The notes under the pieces are model-generated. The model did no database searches. It saw nothing but the letters and a program-made list of their open reading frames with translations, and had not been told where the DNA came from. This document shows, piece by piece, positions 33,459 to 44,368 of a DNA stretch of 64,000 bases. Location: contig CM063245.1 of the NCBI GenBank assembly GCA_032158295.1, forward strand, positions 3,024,700 to 3,088,699, written 5' to 3'. The stretch's first letter is position 1; every line of letters starts with the position of its first letter. The position numbers and the translations under genes are program-made. This stretch comes from Pycnopodia helianthoides. Taxonomy: Eukaryota; Echinodermata; Asteroidea; Forcipulatida; Asteriidae.

Positions 33459-34907
33459 ATGTCCACCAACAACAACAGCAAGTCGTTACCGGGGCCTCGT
33501 GGGCTGCCGTTACTCGGTAACATCCTGGACCTCGGCGAGGCCCTTCACGTCAACCTGGGCCAGCTGGCGCAGAAGTACGGCAACGTGTACCAGATCCGCA
33601 TCGGCAGCCGGCCGGTCGTGGTCCTCAACGGCATGGAGACGATCCGGCAGGCGCTCGTCAAGCAGTCCACGGACTTCGCGGGCCGGCCGGACTTCATGTC
33701 GTCCCGGGTGATGAAGGAGATCAACGGCGGGAGCATGGCGTTCTCGGACTACAGCCCCGGCTGGAAGCTGCACCGTAAGATCGGCGAGACTGCACTCCGG
33801 CACTTCACCTCCGGTCAGCAATCCAGATCGGTGCAGGACAAGGTGTTACTGGAAGTACAGGAACTCATCGGAACGTGGACTAATAGTAATAACAACATGG
33901 GCAGCGCCGTCGTCGATCCCTCAATCCTGTTAAAACTGTCCGTCAGCAACATTATGTGTTCGTATATTTTCAGCAGGCGACATAAACTGGACGATGCTCG
34001 ACTGATCGAGTTCTCGTCCATGAGTGACGATTTCGGGGCAGCGGCCTCCAGCGGGAATACATTGGACTTTATGCCGTGGCTGAAATACCTGCCGACCAAA
34101 ACCATGCAGAACTTCAGGCGCCTGCTGCAGAGCTTCAAGGACTGGTTCGGCGGGTACATGGAGCAACACCTCGAGAACTACCAGGAGAACTCGGAGAAGG
34201 ACATCATGGATTATCTGATCACCATGGGGAACAAGATGGACCCCGCGGAGTTGGAGCAGCTGCAGCTCACCCGCGAGATGCTGCGGACGACGGTGTACGA
34301 TCTGTTCGGCGCGGGGTTCGACACCGTGTCGGCGGCGCTGACGTGGGCCCTGCTGATGATGATCCTACACCCGGACATCCAAAGAGACATTCAGGAGGAG
34401 ATTGATGCCGTCGTCGGGGCGGACCGGCTGCCGCAGCTCAGCGACCGCGGCAAGCTTCCCCTCACCGAGGCCTGCCTGCACGAGGTCCTTCGCTACTCCA
34501 GTGTGGTGCCGTTCACCATCCCGCACGCGACGACCAGAGACACCCACCTCAACGGCTACCCCATCCCCAAGGACACCGTCATCTTCGTCAACCTGTACTC
34601 CATCAACCAGGACCCCGCGGTGTGGCACAACCCCGAGGAGTTCAACCCGAGGCGGTTCCTGAACGCGGACGGGTGCATCGACCCGGAGAAGACGGCCAGC
34701 GCCCTGCCGTTCGGGGCCGGCCGGCGACGGTGCCTCGGCTCGGAGCTCGGACGGGTCGAGATGTTCTTGTACTTTGCCACGCTCATGCAGAAGTGTTCGG
34801 TGGAGATTTCCAACGGGGACAGGCCGAGCACGAAAAGCAGTAACGGACTGACGCAGCGTCCTCTGCCTTACCAGATGAAGATCCAGCTTCGCAAACACGA
34901 TGCTTAG
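33459..34907 (+). CDS. CYP1-like cytochrome P450 (CYP-B), anchorless, single exon
   Basis: A 482-residue paralog of CYP-A, uninterrupted in one exon. After a short polar start (MSTNNNSKS) it goes straight into the hinge LPGPRG (10-15). The catalytic core is complete: AGFDT in the I-helix (285-289), ExxR E342-R345, PRRF 397-400, and the haem loop FGAGRRRCLG with ligand Cys425. CYP1-type blocks TIRQALVKQ, DFAGRPD and HATTRDTHLNG are shared with CYP-A and the vertebrate CYP1 family. It lacks the roughly 50 N-terminal residues that anchor CYP-A in the endoplasmic reticulum membrane. An in-frame TAA at 33441 rules out a direct upstream extension, and a purine at -3 supports this start. Either the enzyme is soluble or only peripherally bound, or an unseen exon supplies the anchor through alternative splicing. 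Strongly GC-rich codon use. Substrate unknown; monooxygenase chemistry is inferred from the conserved core. Confidence 0.94.
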   Translation: MSTNNNSKSLPGPRGLPLLGNILDLGEALHVNLGQLAQKYGNVYQIRIGSRPVVVLNGMETIRQALVKQSTDFAGRPDFMSSRVMKEINGGSMAFSDYSPGWKLHRKIGETALRHFTSGQQSRSVQDKVLLEVQELIGTWTNSNNNMGSAVVDPSILLKLSVSNIMCSYIFSRRHKLDDARLIEFSSMSDDFGAAASSGNTLDFMPWLKYLPTKTMQNFRRLLQSFKDWFGGYMEQHLENYQENSEKDIMDYLITMGNKMDPAELEQLQLTREMLRTTVYDLFGAGFDTVSAALTWALLMMILHPDIQRDIQEEIDAVVGADRLPQLSDRGKLPLTEACLHEVLRYSSVVPFTIPHATTRDTHLNGYPIPKDTVIFVNLYSINQDPAVWHNPEEFNPRRFLNADGCIDPEKTASALPFGAGRRRCLGSELGRVEMFLYFATLMQKCSVEISNGDRPSTKSSNGLTQRPLPYQMKIQLRKHDA

Positions 34908-35244
34908 CTTTGCATTTTACGACACTTAACAAACAGTCGGTTGAGCGATCCAAAAGTTCACCCTACCACTAAAGCATTATTTGTATTGTCTGCAGATCTT
35001 TGTTATCGTGCAGAAACTCATTTTCCTCTTATTCTCAAACAGAGATTCATCTTAAGATGAGTTGTCATTATCACCATGGTGATTTGTATTGTGACATCAC
35101 ACTTTGCTTAGTAAATTATGACTGATTCGCAGCTAAGACCACAAGCTTATATAGGTCTCTTTACATGTATATGTAGTCAAAATCTTGTGTGGGGTTTGAA
35201 CGCATTCCGTACTGGACCAGCACCCCAACCATGGATAGGTTCAA
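34908..35244. other. 3' flank of CYP-B
   Basis: No AATAAA seen. AAAAGTTCACCCTACCACTA at 34953-34972 resembles the right end of a family C element, a possible relic. A 74-codon frame here ends in MITE sequence and is spurious. Confidence 0.4.
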
Positions 35245-35319
35245 TTAAAGGGCCATTACAGAATTGGTTTTTGCTAACAAAACAGTTGCTGGCAGTGTAA
35301 GCACTTTATGTAATCCACA
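35245..35319 (+). mobile_element. Family A TTAA MITE, left-end fragment
   Basis: TTAA + AGGGCCATTACAGAATTGG through TTTATGTAATCCAC, then abrupt loss of similarity. Confidence 0.85.
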
Positions 35320-35325
35320 TAAGTT

Positions 35326-35456
35326 TGACCCGGATGATGTACCAAACTGACCCGGAACTATTAATTTCAGAATGCGTTACAATCCAAAAATGTTACAAGT
35401 TTTTGGGGTCAGACCAATTTCTGTGAACTCTGACCCGGAGTTTTTTAGAATGGATA
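35326..35456. mobile_element. Family R (GACCC-type) element
   Basis: Repeated GACCCGGA phrases (35328, 35352, 35432) and a right end TCTGACCCGGAGTTTTTTAG. It abuts the truncated family A copy. Confidence 0.5.
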
Positions 35457-35614
35457 CAGTAAATACTTAGGAGAAAGTACATATTGATAATAGTTATCAA
35501 GAACAAAGTTGACTTGTTGTAGTCTGAGAGCTCAATGATGACACAGTTCGTACCTGTCTCTAATCCTAACCATGGAGTTTTTATACTGTGGATCAAACTA
35601 GTAAATACTTTAGT

Positions 35615-36011
35615 TTGAAGGAACATTACATAATTGGTTTTTGCTAACAGAACAGTTGCTGGCAGTGTAAGCACTTTATGTAATCCACCATTATACATAA
35701 ACTGACAAACCTGTAGAAGTTTGAGATCGATCGGCCATCTGGGTCACGAGAAAATAGTGAAAAACCGATTACACATTTTTGCATGAAATCATATAGATTC
35801 AACAAATGAATAAAACGCTCACTGAGCGATAAACTCCAATCGGAAAATTAGTTTATTCATTTCTTATCAAATATGGCATTTCAGACAGAAATATTTCGAG
35901 GGATGTTTTCTACTATCATCATCATTAGACCGTGTAAGTTTTATGTAAATCTGTGATCAAAAAGTATATTTTACAAGTTTTTTTCTTACCAATTCTGTAA
36001 TGTTCCTTTAA
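35615..36011 (+). mobile_element. Family A TTAA MITE, full length
   Basis: Left flank TTGA (mutated TTAA), right flank TTAA, termini otherwise intact. In this orientation it carries AATAAA at 35809-35814, about 900 bp downstream of the CYP-B stop. Confidence 0.95.
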
Positions 36012-36027
36012 AGGCAGAGTATATACC

Positions 36028-36320
36028 TTAAAGGGAAGGTAGTTGCTCCCAAAAAAGTAATGACCATAAAGACTTACTTGGTAAAAAGCACCGCAGCTGT
36101 TGATAATGTTTAACATTCTGAGAAAACAATTCCCTTCCAATGAATGTGGTTTTTAGAGAGAGGGAGTCAAAAACATTTAAATTTTGAGAAACGTTTCATG
36201 CATGAAACGTTTCTGAGATTGTGTGTGTTCCAATTATGGATTATTCTTCCTGCGTGGACATAACCATGGAGGAAATGTTCACATGTTAGTTTTATTGTAT
36301 GTATCTACATTTATATAGGG
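36028..36320 (+). mobile_element. Family C2 TTAA MITE, right end lost
   Basis: TTAAAGGGAAGGTAGTTGCT, then AAAGACTTACTTGGTAAAAA, CAGCTGTTGATAATG and a hairpin AGAAACGTTTCATGCATGAA then ACGTTTCT. A 20-bp remnant with TTAA ends lies between it and the previous element. Confidence 0.75.
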
Positions 36321-37407
36321 TTAGAACAATCCAAACGGTTGTAAGAAAATACAGAATGTATAATGTAATTGGGAACAGAACTTACATGTTGTAGTCTGCT
36401 GAGCTCACTGATGATACAGTTCGTACCTGTGCCAACCCTTGAAAGAAACTTGTCCATCATCTGAAATACTTAATCAAGGTCAAGGAAATATCGTTTTAAG
36501 ACCCACAAAATCACAGCCGCCTCGATGACAGCAATCGACAAAACTTGACTGTCTTTCGTCATTTTCTCTGAATCGTTACATTACTCTATTTTGATGAAAT
36601 TTGAAAATCACAGGTTGAATGTGTAAGTTGTGTTTTGCTAGTCCACCGGATGAGTATACATTGTAACAATTAATCGTCTAAAAGCAATGCTGTACTATTT
36701 CTTTGAGCTGTGATTCGTGCGAGGAAGATCACAGCACATCTTGACGAAACGTCGAGTTGTTCAACAACTCTGGTTCTTTTTAGAACCAGCAGATGCGAAG
36801 TTTCAGTGTAAAACGTATCAGTTGAAATCTCTTCTAGCAACAAGTTCCGGGCAGTTCTGTGTCCAAGTTTGCGAAATATATATAAATTGCCGCATCGGTA
36901 TCGATTTTGAATGACAAAACTTATCTATGACGTTTGTCAAGGGAGAAAAAAATCATGTTTCAGATTTTTATAAATGTTTTATTTTTTTATTATCTATTCA
37001 TTTTTTACTTGTTTACGGGGAGGATTTTGATACTTTATGTTTATACGAAATCATTTTTGGGCTATTAAAGTGTTCCTTTTATAGGAAGTGCATGGGGCGT
37101 TGCTGTAAAAAAAATTTGCTTTGAAGATGAATTTATCTGAAATTTGTTTGATATTTTTTGCAGTTGGCACAAAATATCCTGTAAATACCATTTGAAGACT
37201 TATTGAAATAAATTTGTAATGTATCATAAATGTATATCTGTATGAAAGGTGGATAAATAAAAAGAGGGACTATACAAAAAGATGTGAAATAATTGATTAC
37301 CGTTTATATTTGTATCTTCATAATCTTGTTATACCCTTATATTTAAATTTTAATCGAACTATTTAATAAATCGTGATATTAATTGAATTTTGCCAAGTTT
37401 GCTCAAC
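36321..37407. other. Intergenic AT-rich
   Basis: Contains the 36741 block and AT-rich sequence with AATAAA at about 37206 and 37256. No gene supported. Confidence 0.45.
36741..36795 (+). repeat. GAAACGTCGAGTTGTTCAAC block
   Basis: Contains the hairpins GTTGTTCAACAAC and GGTTCTTTTTAGAACC. The start is shared with 7757. Likely a mobile-element end; family not identified. Confidence 0.45.
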
Positions 37408-37789
37408 TTGAAGGAACATTACAGAAATGTTTTTTGCTAACAAAACAGTTGCTGGCAGTGTAAGCACTTTATGCAATCCACCTTATATATAAACTGACAA
37501 ACCTGTAGAAGTTTGAGATTGATCGGTCATCTGGGTCACGAGAAAATAGTGAAAAACCGATTACACATTTGCATGAAATCATACAGATTCAACAAATCAC
37601 CGAGCGATAAACTTCAATCGGAAAACTAGTTTATTCATTTCTCATCAAATATGGCATTTCAGACATAAATATTTCAAGGGATGTTTTCTACTAACATCAT
37701 CATTAGACCGTGTAAGTTTTATGTAAATCTGTGATCAAAAAGATCAAGATGCAAGTTTTTTTCGTACCAATTCCGTCATGTTCCTTTAA
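37408..37789 (+). mobile_element. Family A TTAA MITE, full length, older
   Basis: Left flank TTGA, right flank TTAA, termini with several substitutions (ATTCCGTCATGTTCCT); internal deletion near the ACTGAGCG hairpin. Confidence 0.9.
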
Positions 37790-38329
37790 GAATCTTTATT
37801 GAGGTTTCATTACTTTAAACCCAAGTGTCAACAACAACAACGACACAATGTCAGCATATGATAAAGAAATAAACATATTGATTTATCAACTTTAATCATT
37901 CAATGTGAATTACTCTATACTTTATTATAAGGCTAAGGGGTAGTAAAACAAATGCTCGGTCGAACGCGAATGTTATCGAACAGTAATTGACAGTGCGGGA
38001 TTGATTGTAAGTATCGAAAACAACTTTGATTTGGTTTTTATCCAAAAGTTTGCTGACTGCAGAGTTCATCAGTTCCAATCTTTCAGAGAAATCTTCCTGC
38101 TCTGAAATTCCGTCAAAGGCAAGATACGGGTTTTTTGAAGACACCCTTCCCAAAATCACCGTTGCGTATTTCAAAGTAATCAAAATATAAAATTTAAAAA
38201 AAATAAGTATATGTGAAAGACGATTTGACTGAAACACGAGTTCCTGGAAAATATTGTTTTCAATTTCTTCACTTACAATGGAACCGTCTGCTGATTTGAT
38301 AAAAATGGAGAGTGTGGTTTTAATGGCAA
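37790..38329. other. Intergenic, no gene supported
   Basis: A 113-codon minus-strand frame at 37896-38237 has no recognisable motif. AT-rich. Confidence 0.35.
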
Positions 38330-38562
38330 AACAGCTTATCTCTGTCTGGAGTCATTCATATTTTCGTTATGAAACGAATCTGGTTGGAACGATGTTTTCA
38401 TACGTAGAATATAATGATCCACACAAATAATGCCTTCGAAATGGTGTGGTTTTCCTTTTTTACTTCGTGGACTAACACACGGTTCGCCGTTTTGACCCAA
38501 ATGTTTGACTCCACAAAATGGCGGACCGGGGTAGTTCACGAAGTAAGCGTGTTTCCCTTTAA
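38330..38562. mobile_element. Family E-like element, partial
   Basis: Holds TTTGACTCCACAAAATGGCG and GGACCG, the reverse of the 14339-14390 phrase, and ends GTGTTTCCCTTTAA. The left terminus is not recognised. Confidence 0.45.
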
Positions 38563-39117
38563 AACATCACCGTTTAATACTAATAGCGTGTGTTCACAGT
38601 TCACATAGTGACCGTTATGGTGGGGAACAAACAAAGTACCCCCTCCCTTAGTGGCAGGTTTCCTTTATCATTCGGTACTGTCAGACGGAAGAAGCGTTAC
38701 TTGTGTCCATTGTACATGCCGTGCAGGTTTAGCCTCCCCTTTAACAATCAAGACAGAGAATAAGTTCTCACGAAATTGTATCCTCCTTACAATGGCGATC
38801 TTTATTTATTTGTGTGGTGTGACGATCGACCTCTTTGAGCCGCCATATGACCCCCAGGGGGCGAGCAAGGGGTGAGGGTTTTAGGTGCAAATGGGCAAAG
38901 AAAGGGGGTAGTGTTAAATGGGGAGGGGGGTGAATAGATGAATAAGAAAACGTCACATTGACAAAAGGTAAATCGGCAGACGGCTGTTGAATGAAACATA
39001 GTTATAGGGTGATCTATTCACAGAGAAAGGATGTCCTTTCTCTATGATCTATTTGATGCATCTCCCCCCACCCCCACCCCGAAATGTAAAAGTTCATTTT
39101 TTTATTTTTTATTGTCT

Positions 39118-39476
39118 TTAAAGGCACAGTACACGTTTGGTAATGACTCTGAAAATAAATGGCAATAACAACTTGTATTGGGTAGTATAATGAACTTTGA
39201 GAAACTTTTAACTTCGAAGTACTACGGTATATGGAAAATAAATCACTTTTTATTCCCAAAAATTTGAATCTAAGAAGCGTTTCTGTCAGAAACTGTGTTT
39301 TCCTATATGGGGAATATTCTTCCTGAGTGGAAATAGTCGCTCCGGTTTTTTCGGTGTTATCACAAAAACGCGACTGAAATTTCCACAGGTTAGTTTTATT
39401 GTATGTATACCTGCATTTATAGAGGATTAACACAATCAGTAGGCCCCAATAACCAAACGTATGCAGCACCTTTTAA
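39118..39476 (+). mobile_element. Family C2 TTAA MITE
   Basis: TTAAAGGCACAGTACACGTT at the left and GCAGCACCTTTTAA at the right. Hairpin GAAGCGTTTCTGTCAGAAAC in the middle. Confidence 0.75.
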
Positions 39477-39558
39477 GGTGTTGTGGACTGCCACTCCCCT
39501 ACGTATACGCTAATGAGATCCTTTTGTAGGGTCACTCATGTTGGCCGATTACACGTCG

Positions 39559-39570
39559 CTCGCACGCGAT
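39559..39570 (-). promoter_or_regulatory. Dispersed motif copy 4 (ATCGCGTGCGAG)
   Basis: Identical to copy 2; includes a full KNGCGTGMSA match. Confidence 0.3.
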
Positions 39571-39960
39571 GTTTGTTGACCAAGGCCGGAGACCATTTCT
39601 TTTTTATTCGTACCACACTTGAGACAGAGGGTCAACAGTGAAGGGATCCGGGAAAGCGCCCATACCTTATGCTTGTATGCATCGGCTCTAGTGTGGTACG
39701 GAAAAAAAATTGCGTCCGGAGAGGGGTCTGACATTACAAATTAAAATAACAAAGACCGTCACGGATTGTTTACGCGTGGCGTCATCGAGTGTTGGCCGTC
39801 AAACCTCGAGGGGCGGGGAAAGGTGGGGGGGGGAACCCGAGTCGGGCCGGCGTGAATAGCAGATAAACTCATTATTGTTTTGAAGCTGAAAGCTTCAAAT
39901 GTGATTTTGAATCATCGGGGGAAATCGGATAGTCTTAGAACGATGTAATCTTTCAGACCA

Positions 39961-40336
39961 TTAAAGGCACGGGACACGTTTGGTAGTTGTCGAAGACCAG
40001 TATTCTCACTTGGTGTATCCCAACATTGTGCATAAAATAACAAGCCTGTGAAAATGTGGGATCAATTGGTCATCGACTTTGCAAGATAATAATGAAAGAA
40101 AAAAAACCTTGTTGCATTACTTTGTGTGCTTTCAGATGCATAATAAAAGGCTTCAGCTAGAAGTCTTTTATTATTTGAGTGAGAAATTACCTCATCCTCA
40201 AAAACTTTGTTACTTCAGAGGGAGCCGTTTCTCACAATGTTTTATACTGTCAACAGCTCTCCATTGCTCGCTACCAAGTAAGTTTTTATGCTAACAATTA
40301 TTTTGAGTAATTACCAATAGTGTCCAGTGCCTTTAA
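39961..40336 (-). mobile_element. Family C TTAA MITE, full length
   Basis: TTAAAGGCACGGGACACGTT and AATAGTGTCCAGTGCCTTTAA, with TTAA on both sides. Confidence 0.95.
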
Positions 40337-40466
40337 ACTGTGTTTGTTTTGAGCTTATAATAAGTTGCCGGCCAACGACGAGTAATAAGCAATAATCAAC
40401 TCAAAAGCATGTTATGGAAACTGTTATTTCGATTGAAAATAAACACATGTTACTTTTGTTGGTATC

Positions 40467-40850
40467 TTAAAGGAACATTACAGAATTGGTTTTTGCTAAC
40501 GAAACAGTTCCTGGCAGTGTAAGCACTTTATGTAATCCACCATATACATAAACTGACAAACCTGTAGAAGTTTGAGATCGATCGGCCATCTGGGTCACGA
40601 GAAAATAGTGAAAAACCGATTATACATTTGCATGAAATCATATAGATTCAACAAACGAATAAAACGCTCACTGAGCGATAAACTCCAATCGGAAAATTAG
40701 TTTATTCATTTCTCATCAAATGTGGCATTTCAGACAGAAATATTTCAAGGGATGTTTTCTACTGTCATCATCATTAGACCGTGTAAGTTTTATGTAAATC
40801 TGTGATCAAAAGTATATTTTACAATTACCAATTCTGTAATGTTCCTTTAA
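40467..40850 (+). mobile_element. Family A TTAA MITE, full length
   Basis: TTAA flanks, intact termini, small deletion before the right terminus. Confidence 0.95.
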
Positions 40851-40914
40851 ACCAAAGATGCGCCATTTCCTTCAAAATAAACCACGTTTAGCGAGGTACC
40901 AGCCGCATTTTTGA

Positions 40915-41139
40915 TAGGCCGCAACATTCGCGAACGGACACCAACGCAGACATCTGAGAAACGGTTCACGCATGAATCGTTTCTCGGATTCAAATGTTTT
41001 TTATTGATTTCTAATCCAGATTCAGACGACATAATTTCGCAGGATGCTTACTACCATTGCCATCTTCATAACAAGATTTTGGATAGAAAATGACACATTT
41101 TTTCCGGGGTCATAAACCAAAGTATGACCCTACCTTTAA
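40915..41139. mobile_element. Family C2 relic
   Basis: Hairpin GAGAAACGGTTCACGCATGA with ATCGTTTCTC, and an end GTATGACCCTACCTTTAA that abuts the next family B element. Confidence 0.55.
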
Positions 41140-41498
41140 AGGCCCTGTACTCTATTGGTAAGATCGAAAAACACAAACGTTCACAGATTCACACATAACT
41201 TACATGATTTAAAGTAAGTAATGGTAAAAAGCGTTCCTTTATATATTTCTGCCTAAAATGCCATCGTTTCTGAGAAATGAGTAAAACAATAGTTTTTATC
41301 ACGCGTTATCACGCGTGATAAAAACTCGATTTTGAAAAAACAGAAAACACATAAGGTCTCTTTTCACTTTTTTTCTCGTGACCTCGATGACCAATTGAGC
41401 TCAAACTTTAACAGGTTTGTTTGCTCATGCATATGTTGAATCACACAAAATGTGGACACTGATTTTGAGCTGTTACCAAAAGTGTACAATACCTTTAA
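41136..41498 (+). mobile_element. Family B TTAA MITE, full length
   Basis: TTAAAGGCCCTGTACTCTATT at the left and AAAGTGTACAATACCTTTAA at the right. The hairpin region contains TTATCACGCG twice. Confidence 0.9.
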
Positions 41499-41844
41499 AG
41501 GGTGTGTACAACATTGGTAAGACTAAAAATATAAATGTTCACAGATTTGCACATAACTTACGGTATGAAGATCGTCATGGTGGAAAACTTCCCTTGAAAT
41601 AGTTTTGCTTGAAATGCTTTAGTTTTTTAGAAATGAGTAAAACAATGAGTTTTTATCCCGGTGATAAAATCCGATGTTTGGAAACAGTGAAAACATGTTA
41701 AAGAGGTCTTTTACTGTTTACTTGTGACTCTGATGACCGATTGAGCTTAGATTTTCACAGGTTTGTTAATTCATGGATGTGTTGTGTTACACAAAGAGTG
41801 GATACTGGTATTTGATAGTTACCAATGTTGTACACACGCTTTAA
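41495..41844 (+). mobile_element. Family B' TTAA MITE, shares TTAA with previous
   Basis: TTAAAGGGTGTGTACAACAT at the left and AATGTTGTACACACGCTTTAA at the right. The interior parallels family B. Confidence 0.9.
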
Positions 41845-42095
41845 AAGTCTTCCACATTCGATACGACCGTCTCGGGAAACCTAATCCGTTTTTTTTTTTC
41901 TTACTCACTATGTCTCAAAGAACTTCAATTATTTTGTAACCACCTTCTCCAGTTCCTAGTGGAAAGCGATAAGGTTTCTACGGAGACGTTGTTGGGGATC
42001 TGCCCGTGGGAAAAGATGTCTGAACTATTTCACAACGGTTCGATTCGAACTGTATAGTTCGGCTTGTTTATTGCGTAGTTTATACTCGATTTGTT

Positions 42096-42488
42096 TTAAA
42101 GGAACATTACAGAATTGGTAAGAAAAAAACTTGTAAAATATACTTTTGATCATAGATTTACATCAAACTTACACGGTCTAATGATGGTGATAGTAGAAAA
42201 CATCCCTTGAAATATTTCTGTCTGAAATGCCGTATTTGATGAGAAATGAATATACTAATTTTCCGATTGGAGTTTATCGCTCAGTGAGCGTTTTATTCAT
42301 TTGTTGAATCTATATGATTTCATGCAAATGTGTAATCGGTTTTTCACTATTTTCTCGTGACCCAGATGGCCGATCGATTTCAAACTTCTACAGGCTTGTC
42401 AGCTTATGTATATGGTGGATTACATAAAGTGCTTACACTGCCAGCAACTGTTTTGTTAGCAAAAACCAATTCTGTAATGTTCCTTTAA
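42096..42488 (-). mobile_element. Family A TTAA MITE, full length
   Basis: TTAA flanks and both 19-bp termini intact; reverse orientation. Confidence 0.95.
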
Positions 42489-43048
42489 GATTAAAGCTAG
42501 CTGTTTCTATACTATAACAATGATATCAAATTTACTGCTCCCGGGGGCAAGAAGGGAGCTAAAACAATTTGTTTGGAATGTGGCTAGGGTTAGGCTAATC
42601 TTCTTGAATTGTCAAAGGACCAGCGTGTTCCCTCTCTTTATTTGTGAGTGTGTGTGTGTGGGGGGGGGGGGGGACGTAGAGGCTTGTAAAATATATTATT
42701 TTTCAAGACAAATTAAGGTGACCTCTTTTACATAGGTGAGTCCACGATGCCCTCTGGGCAAAACCACACCAGGATAGGTTCTGTAGTCGCTCTTGCTGTA
42801 AAGAAAGCGAGAAATAGAAGTTACCAGTTCCTCATAGTTGTGCTGAAATGCGTTTTTGTTTTGTTTTGGGGGGTTTAGTTTTTTGTTTTGGGTTTTTTTT
42901 TTTTTTTAGGGGGGTGATTGTTTTTTTGTCTGTTTTGGGGGGTAATGAATCACCACACAACACAAGCCAGATAGCCATTCGAGATGCAGAGGGCTATACT
43001 ACAATGTGGAGGGATAAGAAGTGTACTATTCAAACATTTTGTAAGGAA
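42489..43048. other. Intergenic with G and T tracts
   Basis: G run at 42660 and T tract at 42893-42907; no gene supported. Confidence 0.5.
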
Positions 43049-43282
43049 CATACTGGGGACCTACTGGGAACATACTGGGCACCTACTGGGAGCCTACTGG
43101 AACATACTGGGGACATACTGGGTACATACTGGGGACCTACTGGCAACCCACAGGGTACATACTGGGAACATACTCGGTAACTACTTGGGACCTACTGGCA
43201 ACCCACAGGGTACATACTGGGTACCTACTGGGTAACTGCTGGGCACGTACTGGGAACTGACTGTGGGCTGCTGGAGACCTAC
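43049..43282 (+). repeat. 11-bp tandem repeat (CATACTGGGGA)
   Basis: About 20 units alternating CATACTGGGNA and CCTACTGGGNA with drift. A compound block with GGCAACCCACAGGGTACATA occurs twice (about 43142 and 43196), indicating a higher-order repeat. Confidence 0.95.
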
Positions 43283-44169
43283 TGTGAATCTTGTTAAAGA
43301 ATTGAACTGAACAAAATCTCGTATGTTTACAATGTTACACTGTAAACGCGCGGGACTTGCACAGTCTATCGCTACAAGGCTTTCCCGGGTGCTTCCGGTT
43401 CACACAAGACACGCACCCCTCGTCGAGACCAAACACAAAAGTACAATGACCTCGACTTAAGAAACAAACATGAAGTTGTAGTGTCAACAGGATATCTTAG
43501 TTATGACGTCACTCTCCGAATTCTGCCATTGTCGGAGTGGAGTCCGTGATACGAGTATCCTTATGTCCGAGTAGTCCGTTAATGCATTATGCCTCCAACT
43601 CCATCAACCCCTATACCCAAAAAACCCGTTTACCTTGACTGGAGGTAAACTGTTTTGCAGAGTTCCCTTTGTCTTTAACACTCACTATTAACGTTTACCT
43701 TTAACTGGAGCTAAACTTTTAATTACATTCAGAGTGGTTGCTTTTCTTTAGCACCACTCATTTGGGATATAAAATAGGGCGTCCCGGACACCTCTATCTC
43801 TCTCTCTTCATTTTAAATTGTTTTACCTATATTTACTTGAAAAAGCCTCTTTTTTAATTGAGTATCAATCTAAATAAAATTTATTTGTTGTTACAGAGTT
43901 CTTGAACAGCTAAAAACTTCTCCAACCCCAGCTATGTACGAAGTTTTATCGCAACTTCTAGATCACATTATGTTCTCACTATGTTGGGTGAAGTCATGTC
44001 CATTTTGTTAATGTTGTGTACTTTTAAAAGGAGAAGAGCTTACTCAGTTTGTTTTGAAGTTGATTTGATTTAGTTTGGTTTTGCTTTGCTCCTCCTCACC
44101 TTGTCAGTCGTAATTGAATCTTGGTAAACTACCCAGTTTTCACAGCTGCACGTGTGCATTACAATTACT
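43283..44169. other. Intergenic, no gene supported
   Basis: GTTTACCTTGACTGGAGGTAAAC at 43630 and a related TTTACCTTTAACTGGAGCTAAA near 43694 form a short inverted or duplicated motif. No coding evidence. Confidence 0.4.
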
Positions 44170-44344
44170 GGCTGCAATAGGACTTGCTAAGCACAGACAA
44201 ATCTTGCTTGGCAGAAACAGGTTACCAGCCAACGTTCAATAAAGTTTACATTGTTGCCACTGGTGCCCCACTCATTATTATTTATTTTTGCTTAGCTAGG
44301 AAATTTGCTATGGCAGCAGTTTCTGCTAAATGAGATTGGGCCCA
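44170..44344. mobile_element. Family F-like element, diverged
   Basis: CTTGCTAAGCACAG, GGTTACCAGCCAACGTTCAA and an end TTTCTGCTAAATGAGATTGG then GCCC. It lies immediately before a second family F copy. Confidence 0.55.
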
Positions 44345-44368
44345 GACTTCTGAGCTTGGAGGAAACAG

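Noticed and set aside
34365..34898. 177-codon minus-strand frame and other frames within 33499-34898
   Set aside because: Shadows of CYP-B for the same reason.
39014..39469. 151-codon minus-strand frame
   Set aside because: It lies inside a family C2 MITE.
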